A stretch of 18,834 nucleotides of DNA from an uncultured Candidatus Melainabacteria bacterium. GTDB taxonomy: Bacteria > Cyanobacteriota > Vampirovibrionia > Gastranaerophilales > Gastranaerophilaceae. The first letter of the stretch is position 1; every line of letters begins with the position of its first letter. The position numbers and the translations under genes were made by a program. Shown one piece after another: positions 1 to 6,831 of the stretch. The stretch spans positions 1-18,834 of the forward strand of contig CALEJY010000107.1 in assembly GCA_937898445.1 (NCBI GenBank), given 5' to 3'. The notes beneath the pieces were generated by a model. It searched no databases, was not told where the DNA came from, and saw only the letters and a program-made list of their open reading frames with translations.

Positions 1-791
1 TGGAAGAAATACTACAAAAAGAAGAAAAAATTGGTGAAAATTTGGAAAATTATCAGGCATTGAGCAAGTTTGTTCCGTCACAAAAACGCCAAAAATCAAA
101 CCAATATTTGATAAAAGAGTTGTATAAAAATAATTTGAATGATTTTGCAATATTTTTACCTCAAACAAAGCGTTCTCAATTGATAAATCAAAATTTTGGA
201 AATAATTTTTTGACTGCGAATAAAGATTTTGAATTTATGAAAAATAATTTTTTAATAGACCAAAACACTTCAATGATGTTTGTTTCTAATTATAACGGAA
301 AAAATATTGACGGAGTTAAGATAATCAATTTCCAAAAAGATATTTCATCTCAAATTAGGCATTGTAGAAGGGTTTGTTTGGGGTTGCTAATTCCGATTTT
401 TGGGTTGTTGTATATTTTGTTGGCAAAAATTTATGACAAAAAATCAGGATTAATAATTCTTTTGCCTTCAATTTGTTCGGTTGTTTTTGTGTTCGGAATG
501 TTGGGATTGTTTGGTTGTTCTGTCAACCTTTTCCACCTTCTTGCAATATTTTTGATAATCGGTTTTGGGCTTGATTATTCGGTTTTCAGATTTACAAATC
601 CTGAAAAATCAGGCGACTCCGTATTTTTGTCTTGTATAACAACGGTATTTTCATTTGCACTGTTGGCTTTTGCAGGGTTTAAACTCATAAGTTCACTCGG
701 AACAGTTTTGGCACTTGGACTTTTGAGTTCTTATATTTTTAGTTTAAAATTAATTAAGAAAGATATAATAAAGGGTAAAAATGAAATATAG
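1..791 (+). CDS. MMPL/RND-superfamily exporter, C-terminal part
   Basis: The frame is open to the left window edge (codons from position 3), so only the C-terminal part is present; the first in-frame start-like codon, TTG at 42, is not a real start. Counting from 42, a soluble stretch (about 1-105) is followed by five hydrophobic segments at about 111-130, 136-157, 161-181, 193-213 and 216-236. The segment containing FGLDYSVF matches the GLDY-type motif in the last membrane bundle of MMPL/RND exporters, and the five closing helices fit the second half of a 12-TM protein. The neighbouring methyltransferase and acyltransferase suggest export or membrane placement of a lipid or polyketide-like product; that is inference. 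The gene overlaps the next one by 11 nt, indicating translational coupling. Family call is fairly sure; substrate is unknown. Confidence 0.8.
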   Translation, partial: EEILQKEEKIGENLENYQALSKFVPSQKRQKSNQYLIKELYKNNLNDFAIFLPQTKRSQLINQNFGNNFLTANKDFEFMKNNFLIDQNTSMMFVSNYNGKNIDGVKIINFQKDISSQIRHCRRVCLGLLIPIFGLLYILLAKIYDKKSGLIILLPSICSVVFVFGMLGLFGCSVNLFHLLAIFLIIGFGLDYSVFRFTNPEKSGDSVFLSCITTVFSFALLAFAGFKLISSLGTVLALGLLSSYIFSLKLIKKDIIKGKNEI

Positions 792-1827
792 ACGTATAAA
801 AAGGCATGTATCTCCACATATAAAGGCACTTGCAGACGCTCAAAAAATAGCTTTTGCGCCATTGACTTTTCAAGCAGTAGCGGCAATGTTAAAATTTGGG
901 ATTTTGGAATTTTTAGACGAAAATCCGTCAACTGTTGAGCAGGTTATAGAAAATTGCAATGTTTCTAAATATACGGCAGAAACCTTGCTAGAAGTGGCTT
1001 ATGCTTGCGGAATTGTTGTAAAAACTGAAAACAAATATTCTACAAGTCTTGTTGGGGCAGCGTTTTTACATAACGAGATGACTAAGGTTAATTTCAATTT
1101 TACAAATGACGTTTGCTATCTCGGAGCATCAGAACTTGCAAATTCTTTTGAAAAGGCTGAACCTGTCGGGTTGAGAAAGTTTGTCGGAGATTATGAAACA
1201 ATTTATAACGCTTTGCATTTGTTGCCGGAAACTATGAAAAAGAGTTGGTTTGAGTTTGATCATTTTTATTCTGACAGATGTTTTGAGGAGGTTTTGAAAA
1301 TTATTTGTGAAAATTCTCTTTCTCAAATCTTTGATATTGGCGGAAATACGGGAAAATTTGAGTGTGCTTGTCTTGAGTTTGACAAAAATTTGAAAGTTAA
1401 TATGATTGATTTGCCTGACAATATTGAAGAAGCGAAAAAGCATCTTAAAAATGACAGATTGAATTTCTTTGGAGTGAATGTTTTGAAAGACAATCTTCCT
1501 GTGCTTTCAGGTGCAGTATTTATGAGCCAATTTTTGGATTGTTTTTCAGAAGAACAGGTTGTGTCAATTCTTTCTAACGTAAAAAAATCTATGAAAGAAG
1601 GTACAAAAGTCTTTATTTTAGAACCTTTTACGGATAGACAATTGTTTGATGGTGCGACATATTCACTAGTTCATATTTCGTTGTATTTTACTTGTATGGC
1701 GAATGGAAACAGTAAAATGTATTCTGAAAAACGAATGATTGAAATGGCTCATAAAGCAGGTTTGAAAATCCATAAAAAGCATGAAAATATTGGAGTTCAC
1801 GATTATACTTTGTTGGAATTGTGTTGA
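781..1827 (+). CDS. SAM-dependent O-methyltransferase (class I, winged-helix N-domain)
   Basis: This 348-residue protein has the two-part build of small-molecule O-methyltransferases: an N-terminal helical/winged-helix dimerisation region (about 15-100) and a C-terminal Rossmann domain. Motif I, the SAM-binding glycine loop, is IFDIGGNTGKF at 183-193, and the acidic residue that would hold the ribose hydroxyls is D210 in NMIDLP. The ATG at 781 has a good ribosome site (AAAGGG, about 5 nt upstream) and lies inside the end of the exporter gene. The stop overlaps the next gene's start region. It probably methylates a small hydroxylated or acidic substrate made by the same cluster. Such methyltransferases occur beside MMPL exporters and LpxL-like acyltransferases in aryl-polyene, xanthomonadin and flexirubin clusters, but the substrate here cannot be read from sequence. 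Confidence 0.82.
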   Translation: MKYRRIKRHVSPHIKALADAQKIAFAPLTFQAVAAMLKFGILEFLDENPSTVEQVIENCNVSKYTAETLLEVAYACGIVVKTENKYSTSLVGAAFLHNEMTKVNFNFTNDVCYLGASELANSFEKAEPVGLRKFVGDYETIYNALHLLPETMKKSWFEFDHFYSDRCFEEVLKIICENSLSQIFDIGGNTGKFECACLEFDKNLKVNMIDLPDNIEEAKKHLKNDRLNFFGVNVLKDNLPVLSGAVFMSQFLDCFSEEQVVSILSNVKKSMKEGTKVFILEPFTDRQLFDGATYSLVHISLYFTCMANGNSKMYSEKRMIEMAHKAGLKIHKKHENIGVHDYTLLELC

Positions 1828-2753
1828 GGAAAGAATTGAGCGAAAACGATAATGAAAAATGGTTTGAAATAAAAGAACAGGCGGCAGGGCGAAAACGCTT
1901 GCTATTGTTGTGGTATATCTATAAATTTGTTGGGAAAAAGCCGGTAAAATTTATTGTGTTTTTTGTAACCCTTTTTGCGTTTTTGTGTGCAGGAAAAGTT
2001 AGAAAATATTCTCAAAAATATTTGAAAATTGCTACCGGAAATGGTGGGCTAGTCCAATCATTTAAGCACTTTTTGAATTATTCTTACGGACTTGTCGATA
2101 AGATGGAAATGTTTACGGATAACTTTTCATTTGAGGACATTTATTTTGCAGATGAAAATATTCAAAAAATGCTCTATGACGATCTTTTGAAGAAAAAGGG
2201 GTTGTATTTTTTATGTTCTCATCTTGGTAATATCAATGCGATGCGAACTTTTTTCCGCTCAGGAGAGGTTATTGATGACATCAAGGTAAATTTGTTTTTA
2301 GAAGCGCAACAATGCCAAATTTTTAAAAATTTTATAAATTCAATATCTTCCGATAACCCGATTACCGCTTATCCTGTGGAAAATATTGATGTTACGACTT
2401 CAATTGAAATTAAAGAAAAACTTGATAACGGCGAAATTCTTTTTATTGCCGGCGATAGAACTTCTGCACATAATGAAAATGCTATGTTTACATCCGAATT
2501 TTTGGGGCAAAAAATGGGATTTCCGATAGGGGCGTTCAAGTTTGCTCTAATTTTAGGTGCGCCAATATATTTTATTGTTTGTACGGCTGAAAAAAATGAC
2601 AAATATAAAATTCATTTGAAAAAATTTGAATTTCAAGGAAGCCGAAAAGAGAGATTGGCGGAATTGGAAAAACAATATGTGGGATTTTTAGAAGACTTGA
2701 CCAAAAAATATCCGCTCCAGTTTTACCATTTTTACGATTTGTTCATAGAATAA
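1821..2753 (+). CDS. LpxL/HtrB-like lysophospholipid (lipid A-type) acyltransferase
   Basis: A 310-residue protein of the lipid A biosynthesis acyltransferase family. There is one hydrophobic N-terminal segment (about 41-58), then the acyltransferase core. The signature normally read as H-x4-D/E (HFGNWE in typical members) is HLGNIN at 134-139, so the general-base histidine is kept but the acidic partner is Asn. A second conserved block, IAGDRTS followed by FLGQKMGFPIGAF and LGAPI, matches the family's acceptor/phosphate-binding part. The start is GTG 1821 or TTG 1824 (TTGA overlap with the methyltransferase stop); either gives nearly the same protein. It probably transfers an acyl chain at the inner membrane. 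Similar enzymes attach the lipid tail in aryl-polyene-type clusters, which fits the two genes before it. This is the last gene of the group. Confidence 0.8.
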   Translation: MLRKELSENDNEKWFEIKEQAAGRKRLLLLWYIYKFVGKKPVKFIVFFVTLFAFLCAGKVRKYSQKYLKIATGNGGLVQSFKHFLNYSYGLVDKMEMFTDNFSFEDIYFADENIQKMLYDDLLKKKGLYFLCSHLGNINAMRTFFRSGEVIDDIKVNLFLEAQQCQIFKNFINSISSDNPITAYPVENIDVTTSIEIKEKLDNGEILFIAGDRTSAHNENAMFTSEFLGQKMGFPIGAFKFALILGAPIYFIVCTAEKNDKYKIHLKKFEFQGSRKERLAELEKQYVGFLEDLTKKYPLQFYHFYDLFIE

Positions 2754-2760
2754 AATTTCA

Positions 2761-2769
2761 TGTTAGAAT
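2761..2769 (+). promoter_or_regulatory. extended -10 promoter, leaderless start of the HAD gene
   Basis: TGT-TAGAAT (TGnTANAAT form) ends at 2769, exactly 6 nt before the ATG at 2776, so a transcript would start on the ATG. There is no Shine-Dalgarno sequence before that ATG. No good -35 box is seen 16-18 bp upstream, as is common for extended -10 promoters. Confidence 0.5.
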
Positions 2770-2775
2770 TAGACT

Positions 2776-3420
2776 ATGATTAAAACTGCGATTTTTGACT
2801 TAGACGGAACTTTATTGAATACGTTGGAAGACCTTAAAGATAGTACAAATTACGCTCTTGAGCAATTTGGTTTTCCGACAAGAACTCTTGAAGAAACAAG
2901 AAAATTTGTTGGTAATGGTGTTAAAAAGTTGATAGAACGTGCAGTTCCTGCTGGTTGTGATGTCAAAACTACAGAAAAATGTTTGGCGATATTTAAACAA
3001 CATTATTCACAAAATATGTATAATCATACAAAACCCTATAATAGTATCTTAGAGATACTAAAGGAATTGAGAGATAAAGGGCTGAAAATTGCCGTCGTAT
3101 CTAACAAATTCGATTCTGCGGTAAAAGAGTTGTGTGAAAAATATTTTGCAAATTTAGTTGATATTGCAATCGGGCAAGCTGATGATGTTCCGAAAAAGCC
3201 TGCACCTGATGGGGTTTTCAAAGCAATGAAAATATTAAACGCAGAAAAATCAACATCAGTCTATATCGGGGATTCTGAGGTTGATGTTGCGACTGCAAAA
3301 AATGCTGATTTGCCTTGTATTGGCGTAACTTGGGGCTTTCGTGACAAAAAAGATTTGGTGGGCGCAAAATATATTATCGATAGTCCGTTTGAGCTAATTG
3401 AAACAATCGGGAGAATGTAA
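2776..3420 (+). CDS. gph: HAD-superfamily phosphatase, phosphoglycolate phosphatase-like
   Basis: A 214-residue HAD hydrolase with every catalytic motif in order. Motif I is DLDGTLLNT (nucleophile D8, acid/base D10), motif II is VVSNK (S109), motif III is the lysine in KKPAPD (K141), and motif IV is GDSEVD (D166, D170). A helical cap domain lies between motifs I and II (about 15-85). Length and the DGTLLNTLEDL start fit the Gph/PpaX group, which removes phosphate from 2-phosphoglycolate or hydrolyses pyrophosphate; the exact substrate is not decided by sequence, so the symbol is provisional. It follows the acyltransferase by 22 nt but has its own -10 box. Its TAA is directly followed by the ATG of the metal-regulator gene, so those two are translated from one message. 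Confidence 0.82.
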   Translation: MIKTAIFDLDGTLLNTLEDLKDSTNYALEQFGFPTRTLEETRKFVGNGVKKLIERAVPAGCDVKTTEKCLAIFKQHYSQNMYNHTKPYNSILEILKELRDKGLKIAVVSNKFDSAVKELCEKYFANLVDIAIGQADDVPKKPAPDGVFKAMKILNAEKSTSVYIGDSEVDVATAKNADLPCIGVTWGFRDKKDLVGAKYIIDSPFELIETIGRM

Positions 3421-3837
3421 ATGGAAAAATTATCTGTAAGTTTGGAAGATTATATTGAAGAAATTTATATTCAGGTTTTGAAAAACGGGCAGGCAAAAGT
3501 TACCGATATTGCGAACGAGTTGAAGGTGAAAAAAGCGTCTGTGACGGGAGCTTTGAATATTCTTTCTACAAAAAATTTGATTAATTATGCGCCGTATTCG
3601 CCAATAACTTTGACTAGCGAAGGCGAAAAAATTGCGAAGAACATTCTAACAAAACACGAAAATATAGCATCGTTTTTTGTTGAAGTTTTGGGTACAGAAA
3701 AAGATGAAGCTCTTGAATTGGCGTGCAAAATGGAGCATATTGTTTCAGAAAAAATATTTAACAATATGATTAAATTGACCGATTATATAAAAAACAACGC
3801 TAAAGATGATATTAAAAAATTGTATGAAAACAATTAA
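3421..3837 (+). CDS. DtxR/MntR-family metal-dependent transcriptional regulator
   Basis: A 138-residue protein with an N-terminal winged helix (about 8-65, SLEDYIEEIY ... LTSEG) and a dimerisation/metal-binding domain (about 70-138). It lacks the SH3-like third domain of DtxR/IdeR, as does MntR (142 aa). Candidate metal ligands by alignment: D10 and E13 (MntR D8, E11), H79 (MntR H77), and C102, E105 and H106 in ACKMEHIVSE. C102 corresponds to the Cys of the iron regulator DtxR, whereas MntR has Glu there; D10 is MntR-like where DtxR has Met. DtxR ancillary-site residues E83 and H98 are replaced by Ala and Leu. It probably represses metal uptake when Mn or Fe is high. The ATG directly abuts the stop of the preceding HAD gene. 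Family sure, metal not. Confidence 0.85.
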   Translation: MEKLSVSLEDYIEEIYIQVLKNGQAKVTDIANELKVKKASVTGALNILSTKNLINYAPYSPITLTSEGEKIAKNILTKHENIASFFVEVLGTEKDEALELACKMEHIVSEKIFNNMIKLTDYIKNNAKDDIKKLYENN

Positions 3838-3849
3838 AATAAGTAAAAT

Positions 3850-4437
3850 TTAAACATCTTCTTTACCAAAATTCAAAATATGGTCAAAAATCTTTTCATT
3901 ATATCTGTTATCAATTGCGCTGAATGGTAAAACTACTCCGCCGAACTGTTTTTCAACATTTTTTATAACATTTAAAGTTTTTGATTTTGGTACGTAATCC
4001 ATTTTTGTAACAATGGTAAAAATCGGCAAATCATAAGCCGTTACCCATTCACGCATTTGAAAATCATTTTTTTGAATATCATGTCTGCCGTCAACAAGTT
4101 GGATAAGAGATGTGATTTGTTTTCTTTCCAACAAATATTCTTCCAAATACTTTTGCCAACGGTTTTGCGCTTCTTTTGAAACCTTTGCATACCCATAACC
4201 CGGTAAATCTGCAAGCATAAATTTGTTAGAAAAATCAAAAAAATTTATCAACCTTGTTTTACCTGGGGTGTTAGAGGTTTTGGCTAATTTTTTGTGGTTT
4301 GCAAGTCCGTTAATAAATGATGATTTTCCGACATTAGAACGCCCCAATAGTGGAAATTCAGGCAGTGTGTATTCAGGACACTGCGACAATTTTTCTGCAC
4401 TTATTAAAAATTTTGCTTGCATATATTTTATAGCCAT
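3850..4437 (-). CDS. engB: ribosome-biogenesis GTP-binding protein EngB/YsxC
   Basis: A 195-residue TRAFAC GTPase, the usual size for EngB. G motifs in order: P-loop GRSNVGKS (32-39), NTPGKT (about 56-61), G3 DLPGYG (77-82), G4 TKMD (144-147) and G5 SAID (173-176). The GYGYAKV stretch after G3 is typical of EngB, which helps assemble the large ribosomal subunit and is usually essential. It converges on the metal-regulator gene, with 12 nt between the two stops and no terminator hairpin visible. It diverges from rimI. The ATG at 4437 lies 6 nt after a perfect extended -10 box and has no Shine-Dalgarno sequence, so the message is probably leaderless. Confidence 0.95.
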   Translation of the reverse strand: MAIKYMQAKFLISAEKLSQCPEYTLPEFPLLGRSNVGKSSFINGLANHKKLAKTSNTPGKTRLINFFDFSNKFMLADLPGYGYAKVSKEAQNRWQKYLEEYLLERKQITSLIQLVDGRHDIQKNDFQMREWVTAYDLPIFTIVTKMDYVPKSKTLNVIKNVEKQFGGVVLPFSAIDNRYNEKIFDHILNFGKEDV

Positions 4438-4443
4438 AAGTTT

Positions 4444-4452
4444 ATTATAGCA
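4444..4452 (-). promoter_or_regulatory. extended -10 promoter of engB, leaderless
   Basis: Read on the minus strand, TGC-TATAAT is a perfect extended -10 box. The hexamer occupies 4444-4449 and is followed by AAACTT and then the engB ATG: exactly 6 nt, so +1 is the A of ATG. A weak -35 (TTTACT, 4466-4471) lies 16 bp upstream. Confidence 0.7.
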
Positions 4453-4491
4453 TTTAAAATGAATAAGTAAATAAGCAATAAAAAGCGTACC

Positions 4492-4520
4492 TTTTCATAT
4501 AATTCGCTTTATGCTAAAAT
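4492..4520 (+). promoter_or_regulatory. promoter of rimI-bioY, leaderless
   Basis: -35 TTTTCA (4492-4497), 17-bp spacer, extended -10 TGC-TAAAAT (hexamer 4515-4520). The hexamer ends 6 nt before the rimI ATG at 4527, again placing the predicted transcription start on the start codon. It is back to back with the engB promoter. Confidence 0.6.
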
Positions 4521-4526
4521 CAGGTT

Positions 4527-5060
4527 ATGGAAAATGGAATTTTGTCTATAAAAATCAAGCCAATGGAAAAAGCAGATGTAGATAACGTAATCGCTATTGA
4601 AGAAAAAGCTTACGGTCCGCACCATTGGTCAAAAGATTCTTTTTTGAGCGAACTTTCTAACGATTTGGCAAGGTATTTTTGTGCGTTTAATGAAAATGGC
4701 GATTTGATTGGATATTGCGGATGTTGGCAAATTCTTGAAGAATCTCATATTACAAATATTGCAGTTCATCCTGATTTTCGTCAAAAACACATTGGAGAAG
4801 CTCTTTTGACGGCGATTATTGATGAATGTTATCGCAATATGGCAAAATATATTACGTTAGAGGTTCGTGTCGGGAACAAGCCTGCTATCGGGCTTTACGA
4901 GAAATATGGTTTTAAGTCGCTCGGAACTCGAAAGGGGTATTATCAGGATAATAATGAAGATGCCTTAATAATGTGGACAGAAAACATTTTTTACGATAAA
5001 TTTAAGTTAGGATATGAAAAAAATATCGCTGATTTAAAGGGGAAAATTAATATTTTATGA
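4527..5060 (+). CDS. rimI: ribosomal protein S18-alanine N-acetyltransferase-like GNAT
   Basis: A 177-residue GNAT acetyltransferase. Motif A, the acetyl-CoA pyrophosphate loop, is HITNIAVHPDFRQKHIGEAL (about 74-93, with RQKHIG as the Q/R-x-x-G-x-G/A element). Motif B follows as TLEVRVGNKPAIGLYEKYGF (110-129), and then TRKGYY with NNEDALIMW. This string is characteristic of RimI, which acetylates the N-terminal Ala of ribosomal protein S18. About 25 C-terminal residues (DKFKLGYEKNIADLKGK) extend beyond the usual RimI end. The ATG at 4527 is chosen because the -10 box sits 6 nt upstream; a second in-frame ATG lies at residue 13. The stop overlaps the bioY start in an ATGA, so the two are co-translated. 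Confidence 0.85.
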   Translation: MENGILSIKIKPMEKADVDNVIAIEEKAYGPHHWSKDSFLSELSNDLARYFCAFNENGDLIGYCGCWQILEESHITNIAVHPDFRQKHIGEALLTAIIDECYRNMAKYITLEVRVGNKPAIGLYEKYGFKSLGTRKGYYQDNNEDALIMWTENIFYDKFKLGYEKNIADLKGKINIL

Positions 5061-5719
5061 CTAATAACACTGCCGCACCAAAAATTAGAGTTGTAAAAAA
5101 ACAGATTGAGGGTATTAGATTATCATTTGGAAGCTTATTGCTGATTTTATGCTGCACTTTCTTGCTAATTCTTGCTACATTCACTCAGTTTAATGTAACT
5201 CATTTTATCTTGCCTTCTGGGCTTTTTAGTGGTGAGCAGTTGAGTATTCAAGATTTTTTACACACATATAAACTTATTCCGCAAGTTCCGATTATAATGT
5301 TTATTGGTGCATTTTTGGGTAGAAAATTCGGGATAACAAGTGTTTTGCTTTATATTTTACTTGGTCTTTTTGTAATTCCGGTTTTTGCTCTCGGTGGAGG
5401 TCCAAAATATATTTTTGAATACAGTTTTGGGTATATTTTGGCTTATATTCCGGCAATATTCTTTGCAGGTTCAATTTTAAAAAGCGGATTTTCAAACCGA
5501 AACATCTTACACGCTGTACTTGTTGGGGTTTTGACAATTCATATTATCGGAATTTTGTATATGTTGTTTATTGCAGGATTAAAACACGATGGTTGGACAT
5601 TTATGAGCGGTTGGATTTGCTCACAAAGTGGCGCAAAAATTATTTATGACCTTGTGTTTAGTTTTGCTGCAGTGTTTATTGCAAAATACGCAAAAATCGT
5701 TTTGTGGTTCTTTATGTAG
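5057..5719 (+). CDS. bioY: BioY-family biotin transporter (ECF substrate-binding subunit)
   Basis: A 220-residue integral membrane protein with about six hydrophobic segments. The block YKLIPQVPIIMFIGAFLGRKFG, then LLYILLGLFVIPVFALGGG and EYSFGYILAYIPA, is the BioY signature. BioY binds biotin and works with an ECF energising module (EcfA/EcfT, not in this window) or alone at low rate. No biotin synthesis genes are seen nearby. The N-terminus carries about 20 extra soluble, basic residues before the first segment. The ATG overlaps the rimI stop by 4 nt. A perfect hairpin (5716-5732, stem GTAGATT/AATCTAC) covers the stop codon but lacks a T-tract, so termination there is uncertain. Confidence 0.88.
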   Translation: MTNNTAAPKIRVVKKQIEGIRLSFGSLLLILCCTFLLILATFTQFNVTHFILPSGLFSGEQLSIQDFLHTYKLIPQVPIIMFIGAFLGRKFGITSVLLYILLGLFVIPVFALGGGPKYIFEYSFGYILAYIPAIFFAGSILKSGFSNRNILHAVLVGVLTIHIIGILYMLFIAGLKHDGWTFMSGWICSQSGAKIIYDLVFSFAAVFIAKYAKIVLWFFM

Positions 5720-5732
5720 ATTGAAAATCTAC
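5716..5732 (+). other. hairpin over the bioY stop codon
   Basis: Perfect 7-bp stem GTAGATT / AATCTAC with loop GAA; the TAG stop (5717-5719) lies in the 5' arm. It is not followed by a T-run, so it may protect the 3' end of the message or weakly attenuate, rather than terminate. No other clear promoter for the next gene is seen in the 37-nt gap. Confidence 0.4.
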
Positions 5733-5756
5733 CAGACATAAAAAGGGGTTAATACA

Positions 5757-6821
5757 ATGAAAATTCAAAAAACAAGTTTTAGTAATCCGTCATTTGGCTC
5801 TAACAGAAAGAAATTTGATGTTCAAGGTCATATTGGCACGATGTATGATAATGGGCAAAAAGTTACATATAATTCTCAAAATATTATTGATACGGTTGAA
5901 CCGAATAATGTGAAAAAAGTGCTTGTAAGTTCGCTTTCCGGTTTGAATGCGCTTGGACAAGATACATTTTGTTCAGAAACTGAATCGGCAAAAGAAATTA
6001 TTGCAATGAAAGGGAATGATAATGTTAAGTTGTTGCCACTATTGTCTTGCCAACCCGGTATTGCGCAAGATACAACCGTTGCAGAAAAACTTTTGGATAA
6101 AAACAAGTTTTATGGATTGAAATTCCATCCGTCTAATACGAATAAAGCGATTAAAGATAATTTTGACATTTATTCAAAATATATTACTTTGGCAGAAAAG
6201 AAAGGGGTGCCTTGTGTCTTTCACTCCATAACAGATGGAAAATCTGATCCTGTTGAGATTATAAAACTTGCAGAACAACACCCAAAACATCCGATTATCT
6301 TGTATCATATTGATTTGGCAAGCCAACCGGAACAAATGGCTAAAACAATTGCTAATATTTCAAACTCTGTAAAAGCCGGAAAATCAAACTTGTTTGTTGA
6401 CATTTCTTGGCTGACAAATTTATGGGATAATGCTGAACAGAACAAAAACACTATAAAACAAGCGTTGGGAAAACTTGGCGCAGATAGAATTTTGTTCGGT
6501 TCTGACACTCCGATTACAGAAATGGGTAATAGGGATAATTATGGCAAGTTTGCGGATTTTGTCGAAGATACAGTAAAAGAATTTTATACAGACAAGCCAA
6601 AAGAGGGTGAAAAAGCTTTGAACAAAATCTTTTATGATAATGCTGAAGAATTGTTTATTAATAAAAATTGGTTTAATGCAAAATCTCAACCTTCTAAATC
6701 AAAAGCTCTGTTGATAGGTGTTGGGGTTGGAATAGCTGCAATTGTGGCTATTGCTTTAAAATGTTTGCATGGCGCAGACAAAACTGTTGAAAATAGTACT
6801 TCTCACGTAAGCAAAAAATAA
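5757..6821 (+). CDS. amidohydrolase-2-like TIM-barrel protein with C-terminal membrane anchor
   Basis: A 354-residue protein. The core (about 20-305) resembles metal-dependent amidohydrolases of the COG2159 type: FDVQGHIG at 20-27 in the place of the first-strand HxH, K122/H124 in YGLKFHPS, H156 in VFHS, H184 in YHID, and D250 in LFGSDTP, the usual catalytic Asp. The first His of HxH is Gln (Q23), so metal binding may be altered. The first 19 residues (KTSFSNPSFGSNRKK) are a Ser/Phe/Gly leader rather than a hydrophobic signal peptide. A single hydrophobic helix (317-336) near the C-terminus followed by a polar tail suggests membrane anchoring. The ATG is preceded by AAGGGG at 8-nt spacing. 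It is convergent with the ABC ATPase gene, 10 nt apart. Substrate unknown. Confidence 0.65.
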   Translation: MKIQKTSFSNPSFGSNRKKFDVQGHIGTMYDNGQKVTYNSQNIIDTVEPNNVKKVLVSSLSGLNALGQDTFCSETESAKEIIAMKGNDNVKLLPLLSCQPGIAQDTTVAEKLLDKNKFYGLKFHPSNTNKAIKDNFDIYSKYITLAEKKGVPCVFHSITDGKSDPVEIIKLAEQHPKHPIILYHIDLASQPEQMAKTIANISNSVKAGKSNLFVDISWLTNLWDNAEQNKNTIKQALGKLGADRILFGSDTPITEMGNRDNYGKFADFVEDTVKEFYTDKPKEGEKALNKIFYDNAEELFINKNWFNAKSQPSKSKALLIGVGVGIAAIVAIALKCLHGADKTVENSTSHVSKK

Positions 6822-6831
6822 TTAATATTTT

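Noticed and set aside
731..931. Minus-strand open frame across the exporter-methyltransferase junction
   Set aside because: Antisense to two well-supported overlapping genes, with no family resemblance.
3838..3849. Terminator between the convergent metal-regulator and engB genes
   Set aside because: Only 12 nt between the stops and no stem can be drawn.
4223..4450. Plus-strand open frame antisense to engB
   Set aside because: Reverse reading of the conserved GTPase motifs; no independent support.
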